Source: Ramlibacter algicola
Lineage (GTDB): Bacteria; Pseudomonadota; Gammaproteobacteria; Burkholderiales; Burkholderiaceae_C
NCBI RefSeq assembly: GCF_016641735.1
Contig: NZ_JAEDAO010000001.1
Location: 868,001 to 932,000, forward strand
Direction of reading: 5' to 3'
Length of the DNA stretch: 64,000 nucleotides
Both the position numbers and the translations under genes were made by a program. The notes beneath the pieces are model-generated. The model was not told where the DNA came from. It was given only the letters and a program-made list of their open reading frames with translations, and searched no databases. The stretch's first letter is position 1. Each line of letters opens with the position of its first letter. Positions 63,488-64,000 of this stretch are shown in pieces.

Positions 63488-64000
63488 ATGCACATCGATT
63501 TCGACTCCCTGCGGGGGATCGGCCTGTCCCAGGCCATCGTCTCCCGCCTCGGCGCGGAGGGCATCCCGCCCGGCCTGCGCCTCGCGCGCGTCACCGAGAC
63601 GCAGCGCGACTGCCTGACCCTGCACGACGGCCACGAGGACCACCTCGCCCGTCCCACCCACCGCCTGCACGCCGTGCTGCAGGCGCGCGACGCGCCACCC
63701 ACCGTGGGCGACTGGGTCCTCGCCGGTCCCGACGACCACGGGGCGTGGTGGGTCCATGAACGGCTCGACCCGGTGACGCAGATCGCGCGCCGGGCCAACG
63801 ACGGCCGCCGCCAGCAGCTGGCCAGCAACGTGGACACCGCGTTGCTGGTGATGGGGCTGGACCTGGACTTCAACCCGCGCCGTGCCGAGCGCTACATCGC
63901 CACCGTGCGCGCCGCCGGCGTCGCGCCGGTCGTCGTGCTCACCAAGGCCGACATCGCAGCGCACGGCGCGCAACGCGTCGACGAACTGCGGCATCGCCTG
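63488..64000 (+). CDS. rsgA: Ribosome small-subunit GTPase RsgA, 3'-truncated
   Basis: First 171 residues; the gene runs off the window. RsgA is a circularly permuted GTPase that helps mature and release factors from the 30S subunit. The N-terminal OB-fold region (LRLARVTETQRDCLTLHDG, TVGDWVLAGP) is followed by SNVDTALLVMGLDLDFNPRRAERYI and the G4 motif TKAD (about 155-158), which comes before G1 in this permuted family. The P-loop would lie beyond the window. The ATG at 63488 fits homologue length; its ribosome-binding site is weak. Confidence 0.92.
   Translation, partial: MHIDFDSLRGIGLSQAIVSRLGAEGIPPGLRLARVTETQRDCLTLHDGHEDHLARPTHRLHAVLQARDAPPTVGDWVLAGPDDHGAWWVHERLDPVTQIARRANDGRRQQLASNVDTALLVMGLDLDFNPRRAERYIATVRAAGVAPVVVLTKADIAAHGAQRVDELRHRL

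Overview
The window looks like a stretch of chromosome from a GC-rich betaproteobacterium of the order Burkholderiales, most likely Comamonadaceae (Ramlibacter/Variovorax-like). This is inferred from protein sequence style and gene order (lolB-ispE-tRNA-Gln-prs-rplY-pth; yicC-gmk-rpoZ-spoT next to a Ser/Thr kinase, rph, rdgB and hemW; nadK divergent from hrcA), not from a database search. No insertion sequence, integrase, phage gene, CRISPR array, rRNA or replication origin was seen. Coding density is high. Many neighbouring genes overlap by 1-4 bp (ATGA/GTGA), which implies translational coupling.

Layout. 1-3622: the end of a pair of M16 peptidases, a strong terminator, then rsmD and coaD. 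3619-10901: a leftward seven-gene operon (two permeases, two ATPases, a periplasmic binding protein, an amidase, an alpha/beta hydrolase) that appears to import and hydrolyse a peptide- or amide-like compound; it lies between coaD and a ferredoxin gene. 10959-17538: ferredoxin, a small secreted protein, then TPR protein-lolB-ispE-tRNA-Gln-prs-rplY-pth (leftward). 17577-25911: mutM, a dynamin-like GTPase and mutY in one rightward unit, then rapZ, recN and nadK leftward, with hrcA divergent. 26007-27979: a CAU-anticodon tRNA, three unknown small genes, tRNA-Arg and a terminator. 28121-33723: a cyclic-di-GMP/two-component island (GAF-degenerate GGDEF-EAL, lone receiver, PAS-GGDEF-EAL, a kinase-like protein). 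33883-43159: greB, spoT, rpoZ, gmk and yicC, then a Ser/Thr kinase with its PP2C phosphatase, rph, rdgB and hemW.

43160-48813: tRNA-Ser and accessory genes (beta-propeller lipoprotein, membrane-anchored hemerythrin, glycosyltransferase, small stress-type proteins, a YeaQ/GlsB membrane protein). 48863-56647: a purine/ureide catabolic cluster around a divergent promoter. UraH, UraD (fused to AllC), PuuE and PuuD would together take urate through 5-hydroxyisourate, OHCU and allantoin to allantoate and beyond. XdhC, an M20 amidohydrolase and a Fe(II)/2-oxoglutarate oxygenase-like protein accompany them. 56675-62708: TPR/ankyrin protein, MFS transporter, AstE/AspA-like metallohydrolase, small proteins, YjbQ and a glycerate kinase that could take up the glyoxylate-derived carbon. 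62816-64000: a second lone receiver, then rsgA (cut by the window end) behind an unusual leader.

The most interesting items are the dynamin-like GTPase coupled to the MutM/MutY 8-oxoguanine repair genes, the purine-cluster enzymes of unassigned reaction (PhyH-like and M20), the chain of hairpins between rpoZ and spoT, a 34-bp perfect palindrome at 47290-47323, and the rsgA leader.
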